DNA of 25,671 nucleotides from Acidithiobacillus_B sp049965315 (GTDB taxonomy: Bacteria > Pseudomonadota > Gammaproteobacteria > Acidithiobacillales > Acidithiobacillaceae), in contig NZ_JBMFWL010000028.1 of NCBI RefSeq assembly GCF_049965315.1, positions 1 through 25,671 on the forward strand, read 5' to 3'. Under the pieces are notes generated by a model, which saw only the letters and a program-made list of their open reading frames with translations, ran no database searches and was not told the DNA's origin. Positions 16,062-24,298 of this stretch are shown in pieces (the stretch's first letter is position 1; every line of letters begins with the position of its first letter). Position numbers and translations under genes: made by a program.

Positions 16062-16325
16062 ATGCAACACAAGATAGCCGATGACATTGCCGCCGCCATT
16101 GGTGACACCATTGCCCGTCTGGGTACCGTCAAGGAAGACGTGGACAAGCAGGTGCGCGCCATCGTGGCCAATACCCTGGATCGCCTGGATATCGTCACCC
16201 GCGACGAATTTGACGTGCAACAGGATCTGGTGAGCCGCCTGGCCGCCCGCGTCGCCGCGCTGGAAAGCCGCCTGACCACCCTGGAAGTCGAGAGGGGCGT
16301 TACGGACGAGCCCGGCGAGGATTGA
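16062..16325 (+). CDS. ubiK: UbiK, ubiquinone biosynthesis accessory factor (YqiC/BMFP family)
   Basis: An 87-residue YqiC-family protein. Its N-terminal amphipathic helix (about residues 1-35) contacts membrane lipid in the family. The C-terminal trimeric coiled-coil is visible as LVSRLAARVAALESRLTTLE (about 57-76), with a typical acidic tail. In E. coli, UbiK works with the SCP2 protein UbiJ in the aerobic ubiquinone complex. Here it follows two ubi hydroxylases directly, with AGGAG seven bases before the ATG, which supports the same role. A candidate SCP2 partner is encoded about 5.6 kb away at 10056-10448. Confidence 0.9.
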   Translation: MQHKIADDIAAAIGDTIARLGTVKEDVDKQVRAIVANTLDRLDIVTRDEFDVQQDLVSRLAARVAALESRLTTLEVERGVTDEPGED

Positions 16326-16328
16326 CGC

Positions 16329-17837
16329 TTGACCCTCGCCGTAGTGCATAGCCGGGCGGTGACCGGCGTACAGGCGGCCGAGGTGACGGTGGAATGCGAT
16401 CTGGGACCGGGCCTGCCGACCTTTGCCGTAGTCGGGCTGGCGGAGACAGCGGTCAAGGAGTCTCGCGATCGGGTGCGTTCGGCCATTCAGAATAGCGGCT
16501 TTGAATTCCCCGCCCGGCGCGTGGTGATCAATCTCGCCCCCGCCGATCTGCCCAAGGCTGGGGGTTGCTTTGATCTGCCCATCGCCCTGGGGATCCTCGC
16601 CGCCAGCGGGCAGATTCCGGCAAGCGCCTTGGCGGATGTCGAAGTGCTGGGCGAGCTCGCCCTGGACGGCGCGCTGCGGCCAGTGACAGGGGTGCTGGCC
16701 AGCACCCTGGCGGCGGGCAAGGCGGGGCGCAGTATCCTCGTGCCTGCGGACAATGCCCAGGAAGCCGCATTGGCGGATTGCGCGGCGGTTTTTTCGGTAA
16801 GCTCCCTGACCATGGCTACGGCCCATTTGCGCGGCCAATGCCCACTGCCTCCAACCCTGGCGAATGCCGATCCGGCCACCCGTTCCGCGTATCCCGATTT
16901 GCGCGATGTGCGCGGCCAGGAAGGCGCGAAGCGGGCCTTGCTGATAGCAGCCGTGGGCGGCCATCACCTGCTCCTTTCCGGCCCGCCGGGCACGGGCAAG
17001 AGCATGCTCGCCGCGCGCCTGCCCGGGCTTTTGCCGCCCTTGCGCCGCGAGGAGGCCCTGGAAGTGGCCGCCATCCATAGCCTGCACGGCGCCGGCTTTG
17101 ACGTGCGGCGCTGGGGACAGCGCCCCTTCCGCTCCCCCCACCATAGCGCCTCGGCCGCGGCCCTCGTGGGCGGCGGCTCCAACCCGCGACCCGGCGAGAT
17201 CAGCCTGGCCCATGGCGGCGTGCTCTTTCTCGATGAGCTGACGGAATTCCCCCGGCCGGTGCTGGAGGTCCTGCGCGAGCCCCTGGAGAGCGGCGAGATC
17301 CATATTGCCCGAGCCACGCGGCGCGCCACCTTTCCCGCCCGCTTCCAGCTCGTCGCCGCCATGAATCCTTGTCCCTGCGGCCACCTGGGCAACCCCTTGC
17401 AGGCCTGCCGCTGCACGCCGGCGCAGGTCGCCCAATACCGCGGGCGGCTCTCGGGGCCGCTGCTGGACCGCATCGATATCCAGATGGAAGTGCCTGCCCT
17501 CCCCATTCAGGACCTGCAGGCCGCGCCCCAGGGTGAAGGTTCGGAGGTCCTGCGCCTGCGCGTGGTGGCCGCCACGGAGCGCCAGTGGCAACGCCAGCAG
17601 TGCCGCAACGCCCAGTTGCAGGGCGACGCCCTGGACCGCGTCTGCGTCCCGGATGATGCCGGCCGGCAATTGCTCAACCGCGCCATGGAGCGCCTGCGCC
17701 TGTCCGCACGGGGTTACCACCGCATCCTGCGCGTGGCCCGCAGCATTGCCGATCTGGAAAACAGCGCCGATCTCCAGGCCGTCCATATCGGCGAAGCCAT
17801 CCAGTACCGCCGCCTGGCGCAAAACCTTTCCGCCTGA
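16329..17837 (+). CDS. comM: ComM/YifB Mg-chelatase-like AAA+ ATPase
   Basis: A 502-residue protein of the YifB/ComM family; ComM is a hexameric helicase that promotes branch migration during integration of transforming DNA. An N-terminal Lon-like ChlI domain (about 1-165) is followed by the AAA+ core with Walker A GPPGTGKS (218-225) and Walker B VLFLDE (298-303). A cysteine cluster follows (NPCPCGHLGNPLQACRC, 346-362), then the C-terminal Mg-chelatase domain with LSARGYHRILRVARSIADLE. The start is TTG at 16329, chosen because it matches the family N-terminus (MTLAVVHSRA), has GAGG eight bases upstream, and lies 3 bases after the ubiK stop. It is thus probably co-transcribed with the ubi genes, though not functionally related to them. 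Confidence 0.92.
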   Translation: MTLAVVHSRAVTGVQAAEVTVECDLGPGLPTFAVVGLAETAVKESRDRVRSAIQNSGFEFPARRVVINLAPADLPKAGGCFDLPIALGILAASGQIPASALADVEVLGELALDGALRPVTGVLASTLAAGKAGRSILVPADNAQEAALADCAAVFSVSSLTMATAHLRGQCPLPPTLANADPATRSAYPDLRDVRGQEGAKRALLIAAVGGHHLLLSGPPGTGKSMLAARLPGLLPPLRREEALEVAAIHSLHGAGFDVRRWGQRPFRSPHHSASAAALVGGGSNPRPGEISLAHGGVLFLDELTEFPRPVLEVLREPLESGEIHIARATRRATFPARFQLVAAMNPCPCGHLGNPLQACRCTPAQVAQYRGRLSGPLLDRIDIQMEVPALPIQDLQAAPQGEGSEVLRLRVVAATERQWQRQQCRNAQLQGDALDRVCVPDDAGRQLLNRAMERLRLSARGYHRILRVARSIADLENSADLQAVHIGEAIQYRRLAQNLSA

Positions 17838-17948
17838 GTAGCGCGTCATGCGGTCCGGCGCGAAAACGGCGCGGGGCTTTGCCCAGCCGACATGACCATC
17901 GTCCCGGATCCGCCAAATGCGGTGTTTCAGGCTTAAGGCGCATGCCCT

Positions 17949-17978
17949 TTGACAGTCCGAAAAGAAGCCTGCTATCCT
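17949..17978 (+). promoter_or_regulatory. Sigma-70 promoter of the old yellow enzyme gene
   Basis: TTGACA (17949-17954), a perfect -35 box, and TATCCT (17973-17978) are separated by 18 bases. Transcription would begin near 17985, at the edge of the palindrome that follows. Confidence 0.65.
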
Positions 17979-17986
17979 TTTCCTAG

Positions 17987-18006
17987 GATACCGACCACGC
18001 GGTATC
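17987..18006. promoter_or_regulatory. Operator-like palindrome at the transcription start of the old yellow enzyme gene
   Basis: GATACCG (17987-17993) and CGGTATC (18000-18006) are perfect 7-base inverted repeats with a 6-base spacer. They lie on the predicted start of transcription, where a bound dimeric repressor would block initiation. No regulator gene is adjacent, so the protein is encoded elsewhere. A hairpin terminator is excluded because no T run follows. Confidence 0.55.
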
Positions 18007-18034
18007 TTAAAAGAGGCCTTTCCAGGGGACCATC

Positions 18035-19117
18035 ATGACCCGAGCATCCAAATCTGCAGACCTTTTTTCCCCCTTTCCCATCGGCGCCTTCACCCTGCGC
18101 AATCGTATCGGCCTGGCGCCCATGACGCGCATGTCCTCGAAAAAGGACAGCATTCCCCGCGAGGATGTGCTGGAATTCCTGGTCCGGCGGGCCGAAAATG
18201 ACGTGGCGCTGATCACCACCGAGGCCGTCGTCAGCGATTATGAGAGCGCCCAGGGCTATCCGGGCCAGGCGCGAGTGACCACCCAGCGGCAGATCGATGC
18301 CTGGCGCGGCGTTACCGACCGCATCCGCGCCGCCGGGGCCATTTCCATCCTGCAGATTTTTCATTGCGGGCGGGTGGCCTGGAATGAGGTCAACCCGGCT
18401 GGTCGCTGCATCGCCCCCAGTGCCATCAACCCGGCGCAGCCCAACCCCCTCACCGGCCGGCCCTACCCGCTGCCCGATGCCATGAGCGAATTCGACATCG
18501 CCCACGTGATCAACGGCTTTGTGGAGACGGTCAAGGGCGGCATGGCGGCGGGCTTCGACGGCATCGAGATCCACGGCGCCCACGGCTATCTGATCAACGC
18601 CTTCCTTTCCGCCTATTCCAACCGGCGCACGGATGCTTACGGTGGTTCAAGCGAAAATCGCTTTCGCTTTGCCCGGGAGGTGATCGAGGCCGTGCGGCCG
18701 CAGATTCCCGCCGACAAGTTGCTGTTCTTCCGCATCTCCAACTGGGGCGTGGTGGATATGCAGGTCTCCCTCTTTGCCGATGCCCGGGAATGGCAGGAAG
18801 TCATCGGCTATCTGGATGCCCTGCCCATCGACGCCATTTCCGTATCGACCTATCGATTCTCCGACGAGGCCTTCGGCAGCGGCCGCAACATGGCGCAGCT
18901 CACCCGCGAGAGGACGCGCAAGCCCTTGCTGATCTGCGGACAGATTCATGATCGTGCCAGTGCCGAGGCCGCCCTGGCGGATGCGGATATCGTGCTGTCC
19001 GGTAAGTCGCTGCTCCTCAACCCGCACTGGGTAGCGGATCTGCGGGCCGGCAAGGAAATGCCGGCCTTCAGTTCGGATGCGGCCAATATCGCGTATACGG
19101 AAACCCCCCTCCCCTAA
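18035..19117 (+). CDS. Old yellow enzyme family NAD(P)H:flavin oxidoreductase
   Basis: A 360-residue FMN-dependent TIM-barrel ene-reductase of the OYE family, which reduces activated C=C bonds and sometimes nitro or electrophilic compounds. The substrate-binding histidines and tyrosine are in IHGAHGYLINAFLSAYSNRR (about 169-188), and YGGSSENRFRF follows as in the YqjM subgroup. Thr replaces the YqjM redox cysteine in LAPMTRMSS near residue 30, and FHCGR replaces the usual HAGR. The start has AGGGG six bases upstream. The gene has its own promoter and a palindromic operator, suggesting induction by a toxic electrophile, as for NemA; this is inference. Its 3' end overlaps a convergent gene by 50 bases. 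Confidence 0.9.
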   Translation: MTRASKSADLFSPFPIGAFTLRNRIGLAPMTRMSSKKDSIPREDVLEFLVRRAENDVALITTEAVVSDYESAQGYPGQARVTTQRQIDAWRGVTDRIRAAGAISILQIFHCGRVAWNEVNPAGRCIAPSAINPAQPNPLTGRPYPLPDAMSEFDIAHVINGFVETVKGGMAAGFDGIEIHGAHGYLINAFLSAYSNRRTDAYGGSSENRFRFAREVIEAVRPQIPADKLLFFRISNWGVVDMQVSLFADAREWQEVIGYLDALPIDAISVSTYRFSDEAFGSGRNMAQLTRERTRKPLLICGQIHDRASAEAALADADIVLSGKSLLLNPHWVADLRAGKEMPAFSSDAANIAYTETPLP

Positions 19118-19520
19118 CCCCGGAAGACCCCGCCACGGCCTCCCGGCGGGCGAGGGCGGCCATGCGCCCAAAGTAATGCCGGGCCATGGCGGGGCTCCTG
19201 GGAACGCCCATCCCCTCCTCATAGGCCAGACCCAGGTCAAAGTCGGCGCGCGCGCAGCCGCCTTGGGCGGCGCGGCGGTACCAGGCCAGGGCGATGGCGG
19301 CATCCTTGCCCACCGTTCGCTCCTTTTTGACGATGGGCGGAGCATAGAGGGTGCCCAGGTAGAGTTCGGCACGGGCGTTGCCCTGCTCCGCCAGGTTGCG
19401 CAGACGCGCCAGGGCCTGGGGGCTTTGCTCCGCGGCATTGCGCAGGGCTTCCAGGCCCGTCGCTCCCGCCCATCCGGGCAACGCGAGCAGCGGCACAAGC
19501 AGCAACCAGCGCGTGCGCAT
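19068..19520 (-). CDS. Secreted Sel1-repeat protein
   Basis: A 150-residue protein with a Sec signal peptide (basic start, LLLVPLLALPGW core, end near AGA at about 20). It is followed by two or three Sel1-like/TPR-type helical repeats. The repeats include ALARLRNLAEQGNARAELYLG, AIALAWYRRAAQGGCARADF and LGLAYEEGMGVPRSPAMARH. Sel1 repeats mediate protein contacts; the target here is unknown. The ATG at 19520 has AAGGG five bases upstream and follows the prfC stop by 7 bases, so it is the end of the yoaA-tsaB-rimI-prfC unit. Its last 16 codons and stop overlap the 3' end of the old yellow enzyme gene on the other strand, which is unusual. A mature Cys (AQGGCARAD) is present. Confidence 0.8.
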   Translation of the reverse strand: MRTRWLLLVPLLALPGWAGATGLEALRNAAEQSPQALARLRNLAEQGNARAELYLGTLYAPPIVKKERTVGKDAAIALAWYRRAAQGGCARADFDLGLAYEEGMGVPRSPAMARHYFGRMAALARREAVAGSSGVRGGGFPYTRYWPHPN

Positions 19521-19527
19521 AATACCC

Positions 19528-21147
19528 TTACCCCCTCGTCGCATGCTCCCTGGTAGCATGGAAGCGCACCTTCGGCCAGCGCTCCATGGTCAGGTCCAGA
19601 TTCACCCGCGAAGGGGCCAGATAGGCCAGCCGCCCGCCGGCGTCCTCGGCCAACTGCTCCTCGTGCTTGCGGGTAAAGTCGGCCAAGGTCTTGTCGTCTT
19701 CCGCCTCGATCCAGCGCGCGGTCTGCACCGTCACCGGCTCGAAGACGGCCTCCACGGCATATTCGCCGCGCAGGCGTTCGGCCACCACATCAAACTGCAG
19801 GCTGCCCACGGCGCCGAGAATCGGATCCCCCCCCTGCAACCGACGAAAGACCTGGGTGGCACCCTCTTCCGCCAGTTGCTGAAGACCTTTCTGCAACTGC
19901 TTGGCTTTGAGGGGATTTTTCAGGCGCACACGGCGGAAGAGTTCGGGCGCAAAGTAGGGAATGCCGGTGAACTGCAGGGCCTCGCCCTGGCTGAAGCTGT
20001 CGCCAATCTGGATGCTGCCATGGTTGTGCAACCCGATGATGTCGCCGGCATAGGCCTCTTCCACCAGCTCGCGCTCCTGGGCAAGAAAGGTAATGGGATT
20101 GTGCACCTGGATATCGCGTCCCAGACGCAGGTGGCGGATACGCATCCCGCGGGTGAAATGCCCGGAGCAGACCCGTAAAAAGGCCACCCTATCACGGTGT
20201 TGCGGATCCATGTTGGCCTGAATCTTGAATACGAAACCGCTGAATGCGTTTTCCACCGGCTCCACCATCCGCCCGCTGGCTTCCCGTGGCCGGGGCGGCG
20301 GTGCCCAGTCGATGAGGGCCGCCAGCAGTTCCCGCACGCCGAAGTTGTTGATGGCCGAACCGAAAAAGACCGGCGTCTGCTGACCCGCCAGAAACGCCTG
20401 CAGATCAAAGGGATGGGAAGCGCCGCGCACCAGTTCCACCTGTTCGGCCAGCTCCGCCATCTCATCGGGGAAGCGACGCAGGAGTTCCGGATGGTCGATC
20501 CCCTGGATCCGCTCGAACTCCTGCTCCCGGCTCTCCTGCCCCGGTACAAAGACCAGCACTTCATCCCGCAACAGATGGTAAACACCGCGAAAACGCTTGC
20601 CCATGCCGATGGGCCAGGTGATGGGCGCACACTGGATACCCAGCACCGACTCCACCTCATCCAATAGCTCCATGGGGTCGCGGGATTCGCGGTCGAACTT
20701 GTTCATGAAGGTAATGATGGGCGTATCGCGCAGACGGCAGACTTCCAGCAGCTTGATGGTCTGGGCTTCGACGCCATTGCCGCTGTCAATGACCATCAGC
20801 GCCGAGTCCACCGCCGTCAGCACCCGGTAGGTGTCCTCGGAAAAATCCTGGTGACCTGGGGTATCGAGGAGGTTGATGACGTGCTCCCCATACACGAACT
20901 GCATCACCGAACTCGCCACGGAGATGCCGCGCGCCTTCTCGATGGCCATCCAGTCGCTGGTGGCATGGCGGGCGCTCTTGCGCGCCTTCACCGTGCCCGC
21001 CAACTGAATGGCGCCACCGAAGAGCAGGAGTTTTTCCGTCAGGGTGGTCTTGCCCGCGTCGGGATGGGAGATGATGGCAAAAGTCCGGCGCCGCAACATC
21101 TCGTCGCGAATGTTCTCGGTATCGGTGGATACCAGATTCACTTCCAT
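19528..21147 (-). CDS. prfC: Peptide chain release factor 3
   Basis: A 539-residue translational GTPase that recycles RF1 and RF2 from the ribosome after termination; the length is normal for RF3 (E. coli 529). GTPase motifs are G1 HPDAGKTT (28-35), the switch regions around ARHATSDWMAIEKARGISV, G3 DTPGHQDF (about 94-101) and G4 NKFDRE. The C-terminal domains include FRRLQGGDPILGAVGSLQFD, typical of RF3 rather than EF-G or LepA. The ATG has AAGG about ten bases upstream and lies 12 bases after the rimI stop, so the gene is within the leftward operon. Confidence 0.95.
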   Translation of the reverse strand: MEVNLVSTDTENIRDEMLRRRTFAIISHPDAGKTTLTEKLLLFGGAIQLAGTVKARKSARHATSDWMAIEKARGISVASSVMQFVYGEHVINLLDTPGHQDFSEDTYRVLTAVDSALMVIDSGNGVEAQTIKLLEVCRLRDTPIITFMNKFDRESRDPMELLDEVESVLGIQCAPITWPIGMGKRFRGVYHLLRDEVLVFVPGQESREQEFERIQGIDHPELLRRFPDEMAELAEQVELVRGASHPFDLQAFLAGQQTPVFFGSAINNFGVRELLAALIDWAPPPRPREASGRMVEPVENAFSGFVFKIQANMDPQHRDRVAFLRVCSGHFTRGMRIRHLRLGRDIQVHNPITFLAQERELVEEAYAGDIIGLHNHGSIQIGDSFSQGEALQFTGIPYFAPELFRRVRLKNPLKAKQLQKGLQQLAEEGATQVFRRLQGGDPILGAVGSLQFDVVAERLRGEYAVEAVFEPVTVQTARWIEAEDDKTLADFTRKHEEQLAEDAGGRLAYLAPSRVNLDLTMERWPKVRFHATREHATRG

Positions 21148-21159
21148 ATCGTTTCAACC

Positions 21160-21636
21160 TTACTGGGCATGGGATATTCGATCCGTTTGGGAATGGGACA
21201 GAAGCAACGACAAGACCAGCGCGTCTTCCCGCCCTTCCACATTGCGATAATAGTTCAAGCGCACGCCGATTTCATGAAAGCCCAGGGCACGATAGAGGTT
21301 CTGCGCCCCGGCATTGGATACCCGCACCTCCAGAAAGGCGCGCTGGGCCCCCAATTGGACGGCGCGGTGCAGGAGATGCGCCAGCATCTGGCGGCCATGA
21401 CCTCGACGGCGATAGGGGGGCGCTATGCCCAGATTGAGGATATGCGCCTCGGCCGCACCCACGGAAAGAACGCCAAAGCCCGCCAGCATCGCATCCGGCC
21501 CTTCCAGCACCCAGGCCTCGTAACCGGCCTGCAGACAGTCGCGGAAGATCCCGCGCGTCCACGGCCCCGGCGAAATATTCGCCTCCATCTCCGCTACGGC
21601 GTCGAGGTCCTCTGCCAGCATTGGCCGCACCTTCAT
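21160..21636 (-). CDS. rimI: RimI-family N-alpha-acetyltransferase
   Basis: A 158-residue GNAT acetyltransferase. In E. coli, RimI acetylates the N-terminus of ribosomal protein bS18. The acetyl-CoA-binding loop is RRRGHGRQML (about 75-84), preceded by the LNLGIAPPYRR strand, followed by FLEVRVSNAGAQNLYRALGF, which is diagnostic of RimI. The start overlaps the tsaB stop as ATGA, giving translational coupling. The tsaB-rimI linkage is widespread in bacteria. The C-terminal tail (SHSQTDRISHAQ) is a little longer than in E. coli. Confidence 0.93.
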   Translation of the reverse strand: MKVRPMLAEDLDAVAEMEANISPGPWTRGIFRDCLQAGYEAWVLEGPDAMLAGFGVLSVGAAEAHILNLGIAPPYRRRGHGRQMLAHLLHRAVQLGAQRAFLEVRVSNAGAQNLYRALGFHEIGVRLNYYRNVEGREDALVLSLLLSHSQTDRISHAQ

Positions 21637-22307
21637 GGCCGTTGCTCCTCGGGCTGGGAAGGGCGGATATAGTGGGGCTCCAGGAGGACCGCATCCAAGC
21701 CCGCGCCGTCCAGGGCGGCTGGTAAAGCCAGCCGCAGCACATCGGCGGCATGGGGAAAGACCGCGCCACCCCAGCCCAGCAAGCGCTCCCCGAGGGCTGC
21801 CTCCCAAATCGCGTGATAGGCCTGCCAGCCGCTACCCACCCCCCAGCACTGCCCTTCTCCCGGCCAGGAGATCAGCTCCGGGGCGCAGACCCGCTCCGCC
21901 CCCAAACGCTCCGGCAAAGCCCCTGCAGCACGCAAGAAAGGCGCTCCATAGACCTCGCCCCGGCGCGCGTCCAATGCCGCCAGGACCTGCGCCTGGGGTG
22001 CCCCCATGGCCAAGGCGCGCAGGCTGGACACCGGAAAGACCGGCAGGCCCGCCGCCATCGCCAACCCCTGCACCGTGCTGACGCCCATGCGCACTCCGGT
22101 AAAGCCCCCCGGCCCGACGCCGCAGGCGATGCCGTCCAGTTGCGCCAGGGACCATCCGCTCGTCGCCAGCACCTTTTCCAGCATAGGCAGAAGCAGAGTG
22201 CTGTGGGCGTTGGCCGCCACGGCGAATTCCTCGATGATCCCGCCTTCGTCACCAATGGCTACGGAGCACGCCTCCGTTGCCGTTTCGATCGCCAGCAGGC
22301 GCGGCAT
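21633..22307 (-). CDS. tsaB: TsaB, t6A biosynthesis protein
   Basis: A 224-residue ASKHA-fold protein that binds TsaD and TsaE in the complex which places threonylcarbamoyl on A37 of ANN-decoding tRNAs. The N-terminus PRLLAIETATEACSVAIGD and the GPGGFTGVRMGVSTVQGLA segment (about 68-86) are diagnostic of TsaB. The tail EPHYIRPSQ is also typical. TsaB has no active site of its own; it acts as a scaffold. The ATG at 22307 follows the yoaA stop by 2 bases, with GAGGG seven bases upstream; an in-frame TTG at 22313 is less likely. The product pathway continues with TcdA, encoded at 10500-11246. Confidence 0.93.
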   Translation of the reverse strand: MPRLLAIETATEACSVAIGDEGGIIEEFAVAANAHSTLLLPMLEKVLATSGWSLAQLDGIACGVGPGGFTGVRMGVSTVQGLAMAAGLPVFPVSSLRALAMGAPQAQVLAALDARRGEVYGAPFLRAAGALPERLGAERVCAPELISWPGEGQCWGVGSGWQAYHAIWEAALGERLLGWGGAVFPHAADVLRLALPAALDGAGLDAVLLEPHYIRPSQPEEQRP

Positions 22308-22309
22308 GG

Positions 22310-24235
22310 TCAAGCCCTCAGAAAGGCCTCCACCTCAGCCAGGGCGTGGACCTTGCGCATGGGTGGCAGGCTGTGGAGAAAGATACGTCCGTAGGACCGC
22401 GACTGCAGACGGGGATCGCAGAGCATGAGCACACCGCGATCGGCCTCGGAGCGAATCAGGCGGCCCGCCCCCTGGCGCAGGGCAATGACGGCCTGGGGAA
22501 TCTGCACCTCGCGAAAGGCATCGCCGCCGCTGGACTGGCACTGCTCGGAACGTGCGCGAAACAAGGGATCCGCCGGGCTGGTAAAGGGAAGTTTGTCAAT
22601 GATAACACAGGACAAGGCATCGCCCTGCACGTCCACCCCCTCCCAGAAACTCGCCGCCCCCAGCAAGACCGCATTGCCCATGCGGCGAAAGGCCTCCAGC
22701 AGGCGCGGTCGCGCCATGCTGCCCTGGACAAGGATGGGATAGTCCAGACGGCCGGGCAGCCAGGCGGCCGCCTCCTGCAGGGCACGATGGCTGGTGAAGA
22801 GGAAAAAAGCCCTCCCCCCCGCGGCCCGGAGCACCGGCAGGGCAGCCTCCAGGCAGGCAACGGTGAAACCCGGGCTACCGGGATCGGGGAGACGAGGAGG
22901 CAGATAAAGCAGCGACTGACCGGCATAATCAAAGGGCGATGCCAGCGCCAGGCTCTGCGCCCCCTCCAGGCCAAGGGCGCGTTCCAGGTGGGCAAAACCG
23001 CCGTCCACACTCAAGGTGGCGCTGGTCAGCACCAGCCGCTCCACCCGATCCAAAAGGTAACGGCGGAAGGGCTCGGCGATCTCCAGCGGGGTGGCGTGCA
23101 GGCTCAGGCCGCGACCGCGCCGCTCATACCAGAACACCGTACCCATGGCGTTGGCGCCGGCAAAAAAGGCCAGCGCCTCCAGCAGTTCCCCGGCACGGCG
23201 CGCGCACTGCTCCAGACCCTTGCCGCGACAGGCCGCCGCCGCCAATGGGGCGGCCAGCGCGCCGGCGGCCGCGAGCAGGGCCGCATAGGCCAAACCCGCG
23301 GCATCCTGGCCCGGCGATCGCCATTCGCCGCGCTCCGCCATCCCCGTCCACAACGTCCGCCATGCCTCCACAGCCGTCAGCAGGGCCTCGGCACGAGTGC
23401 CGATTTCGCCGTCATCGGGGGCCTCCAGCAGCCCTTCGGCCATGCTGTCCCGCGCCCATTCCAGGAGCTGATGGCTGCTCAGGTGCTGGCCAAAAAAACG
23501 GCTGGCGAGATCCGCCACCTGATGGGCCTCATCAATGATCATGGCCTCCACCCGCGGCAGGAGGTCGCCCATCCCCTCCGCCTTCAGGGCGAGATCGGAG
23601 AAGAGGAGATGGTGATTCACCACCAGGATATCGGCCTCCTGCGCCCGCCGCCGCGCCTCCATGACATGACATTGCGCATAATCCGGGCAATCGCTGCCCA
23701 GGCAGTTATCCTTGGTGGAGGTCACCAGGGGCCAGACCTGGGCATCCTCGGCCAGTGCCGCCAGTTCGCCAATATCCCCTTCCCGCGTCTGCCCCGCCCA
23801 GCACGCCACCACCTCCAACTGCCGGGCCAGATCCGCCGCCGCCACCCCCTCGGCCGCAAAACGCCGCATGCGGTGACGGCACAGATAATTGCTGCGCCCC
23901 TTGAGCCGGGTGACGCGCAATGGACGGCCCAGGACCTGCAGGAGCAGCGGCACATCCTTTTCCAGAATCTGGTCCTGCAGGGCCTTGCTTCCCGTGGAGA
24001 TCAGCACCTTGCGACCCGAGAGAAAGGCAGGCAGGAGATAGGCGAAGGTCTTGCCCGTTCCGGTGCCCGCTTCGATGAGCGCCGTCCCCCCCTCGACCAG
24101 GACTCGGGCCACCGCCTCCGCCATGGCCACCTGCTGCGCACGCGGGCGGAAACGCGGCAAACGACCCGCCAACGGCCCCTCCGGCCCCAGAAGCGCGCTC
24201 CAATCCTCCCCAGCTTCCGCCCGGCTTTTCACCAT
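22310..24235 (-). CDS. yoaA: YoaA/DinG-family iron-sulfur DNA helicase
   Basis: A 641-residue XPD-like superfamily 2 helicase with 5'-3' polarity. Walker A is EAGTGTGKT (55-63), and four cysteines of the iron-sulfur cluster are at 119, 178, 183 and 189. The DEAH box is at 235-238, and C-terminal motifs include ATLSVDGG and the arginine-finger QGAGRLIR. Length (E. coli YoaA is 636) and the downstream tsaB match the E. coli yoaA-tsaB locus, so YoaA is preferred to DinG. E. coli YoaA works with the chi subunit HolC in repair of stalled replication; that partner is not here. The ATG at 24235 has GAGAATGG nearby. It heads a leftward operon of five genes, divergent from the small gene at 24299. Confidence 0.93.
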   Translation of the reverse strand: MVKSRAEAGEDWSALLGPEGPLAGRLPRFRPRAQQVAMAEAVARVLVEGGTALIEAGTGTGKTFAYLLPAFLSGRKVLISTGSKALQDQILEKDVPLLLQVLGRPLRVTRLKGRSNYLCRHRMRRFAAEGVAAADLARQLEVVACWAGQTREGDIGELAALAEDAQVWPLVTSTKDNCLGSDCPDYAQCHVMEARRRAQEADILVVNHHLLFSDLALKAEGMGDLLPRVEAMIIDEAHQVADLASRFFGQHLSSHQLLEWARDSMAEGLLEAPDDGEIGTRAEALLTAVEAWRTLWTGMAERGEWRSPGQDAAGLAYAALLAAAGALAAPLAAAACRGKGLEQCARRAGELLEALAFFAGANAMGTVFWYERRGRGLSLHATPLEIAEPFRRYLLDRVERLVLTSATLSVDGGFAHLERALGLEGAQSLALASPFDYAGQSLLYLPPRLPDPGSPGFTVACLEAALPVLRAAGGRAFFLFTSHRALQEAAAWLPGRLDYPILVQGSMARPRLLEAFRRMGNAVLLGAASFWEGVDVQGDALSCVIIDKLPFTSPADPLFRARSEQCQSSGGDAFREVQIPQAVIALRQGAGRLIRSEADRGVLMLCDPRLQSRSYGRIFLHSLPPMRKVHALAEVEAFLRA

Positions 24236-24298
24236 GAGCCATTCTCGCTTCTGCGCCTATGTGTTATTTTTAGCATACAATATCGGGATGCAGGGGAT

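Noticed and set aside
15786..17849. 687-codon minus-strand open frame opposite comM and the second ubi hydroxylase
   Set aside because: Antisense shadow in high-GC DNA; the + strand genes have complete motifs, so this frame is not real.
17838..17900. GC-rich GCGC repeats after comM as a terminator
   Set aside because: The arms pair over only four bases and no T run follows.
22277..24298. Upstream extension of the 113-residue orphan gene through the whole of yoaA on the + strand
   Set aside because: Only the last part has a ribosome site and promoter; the rest is antisense to the helicase.
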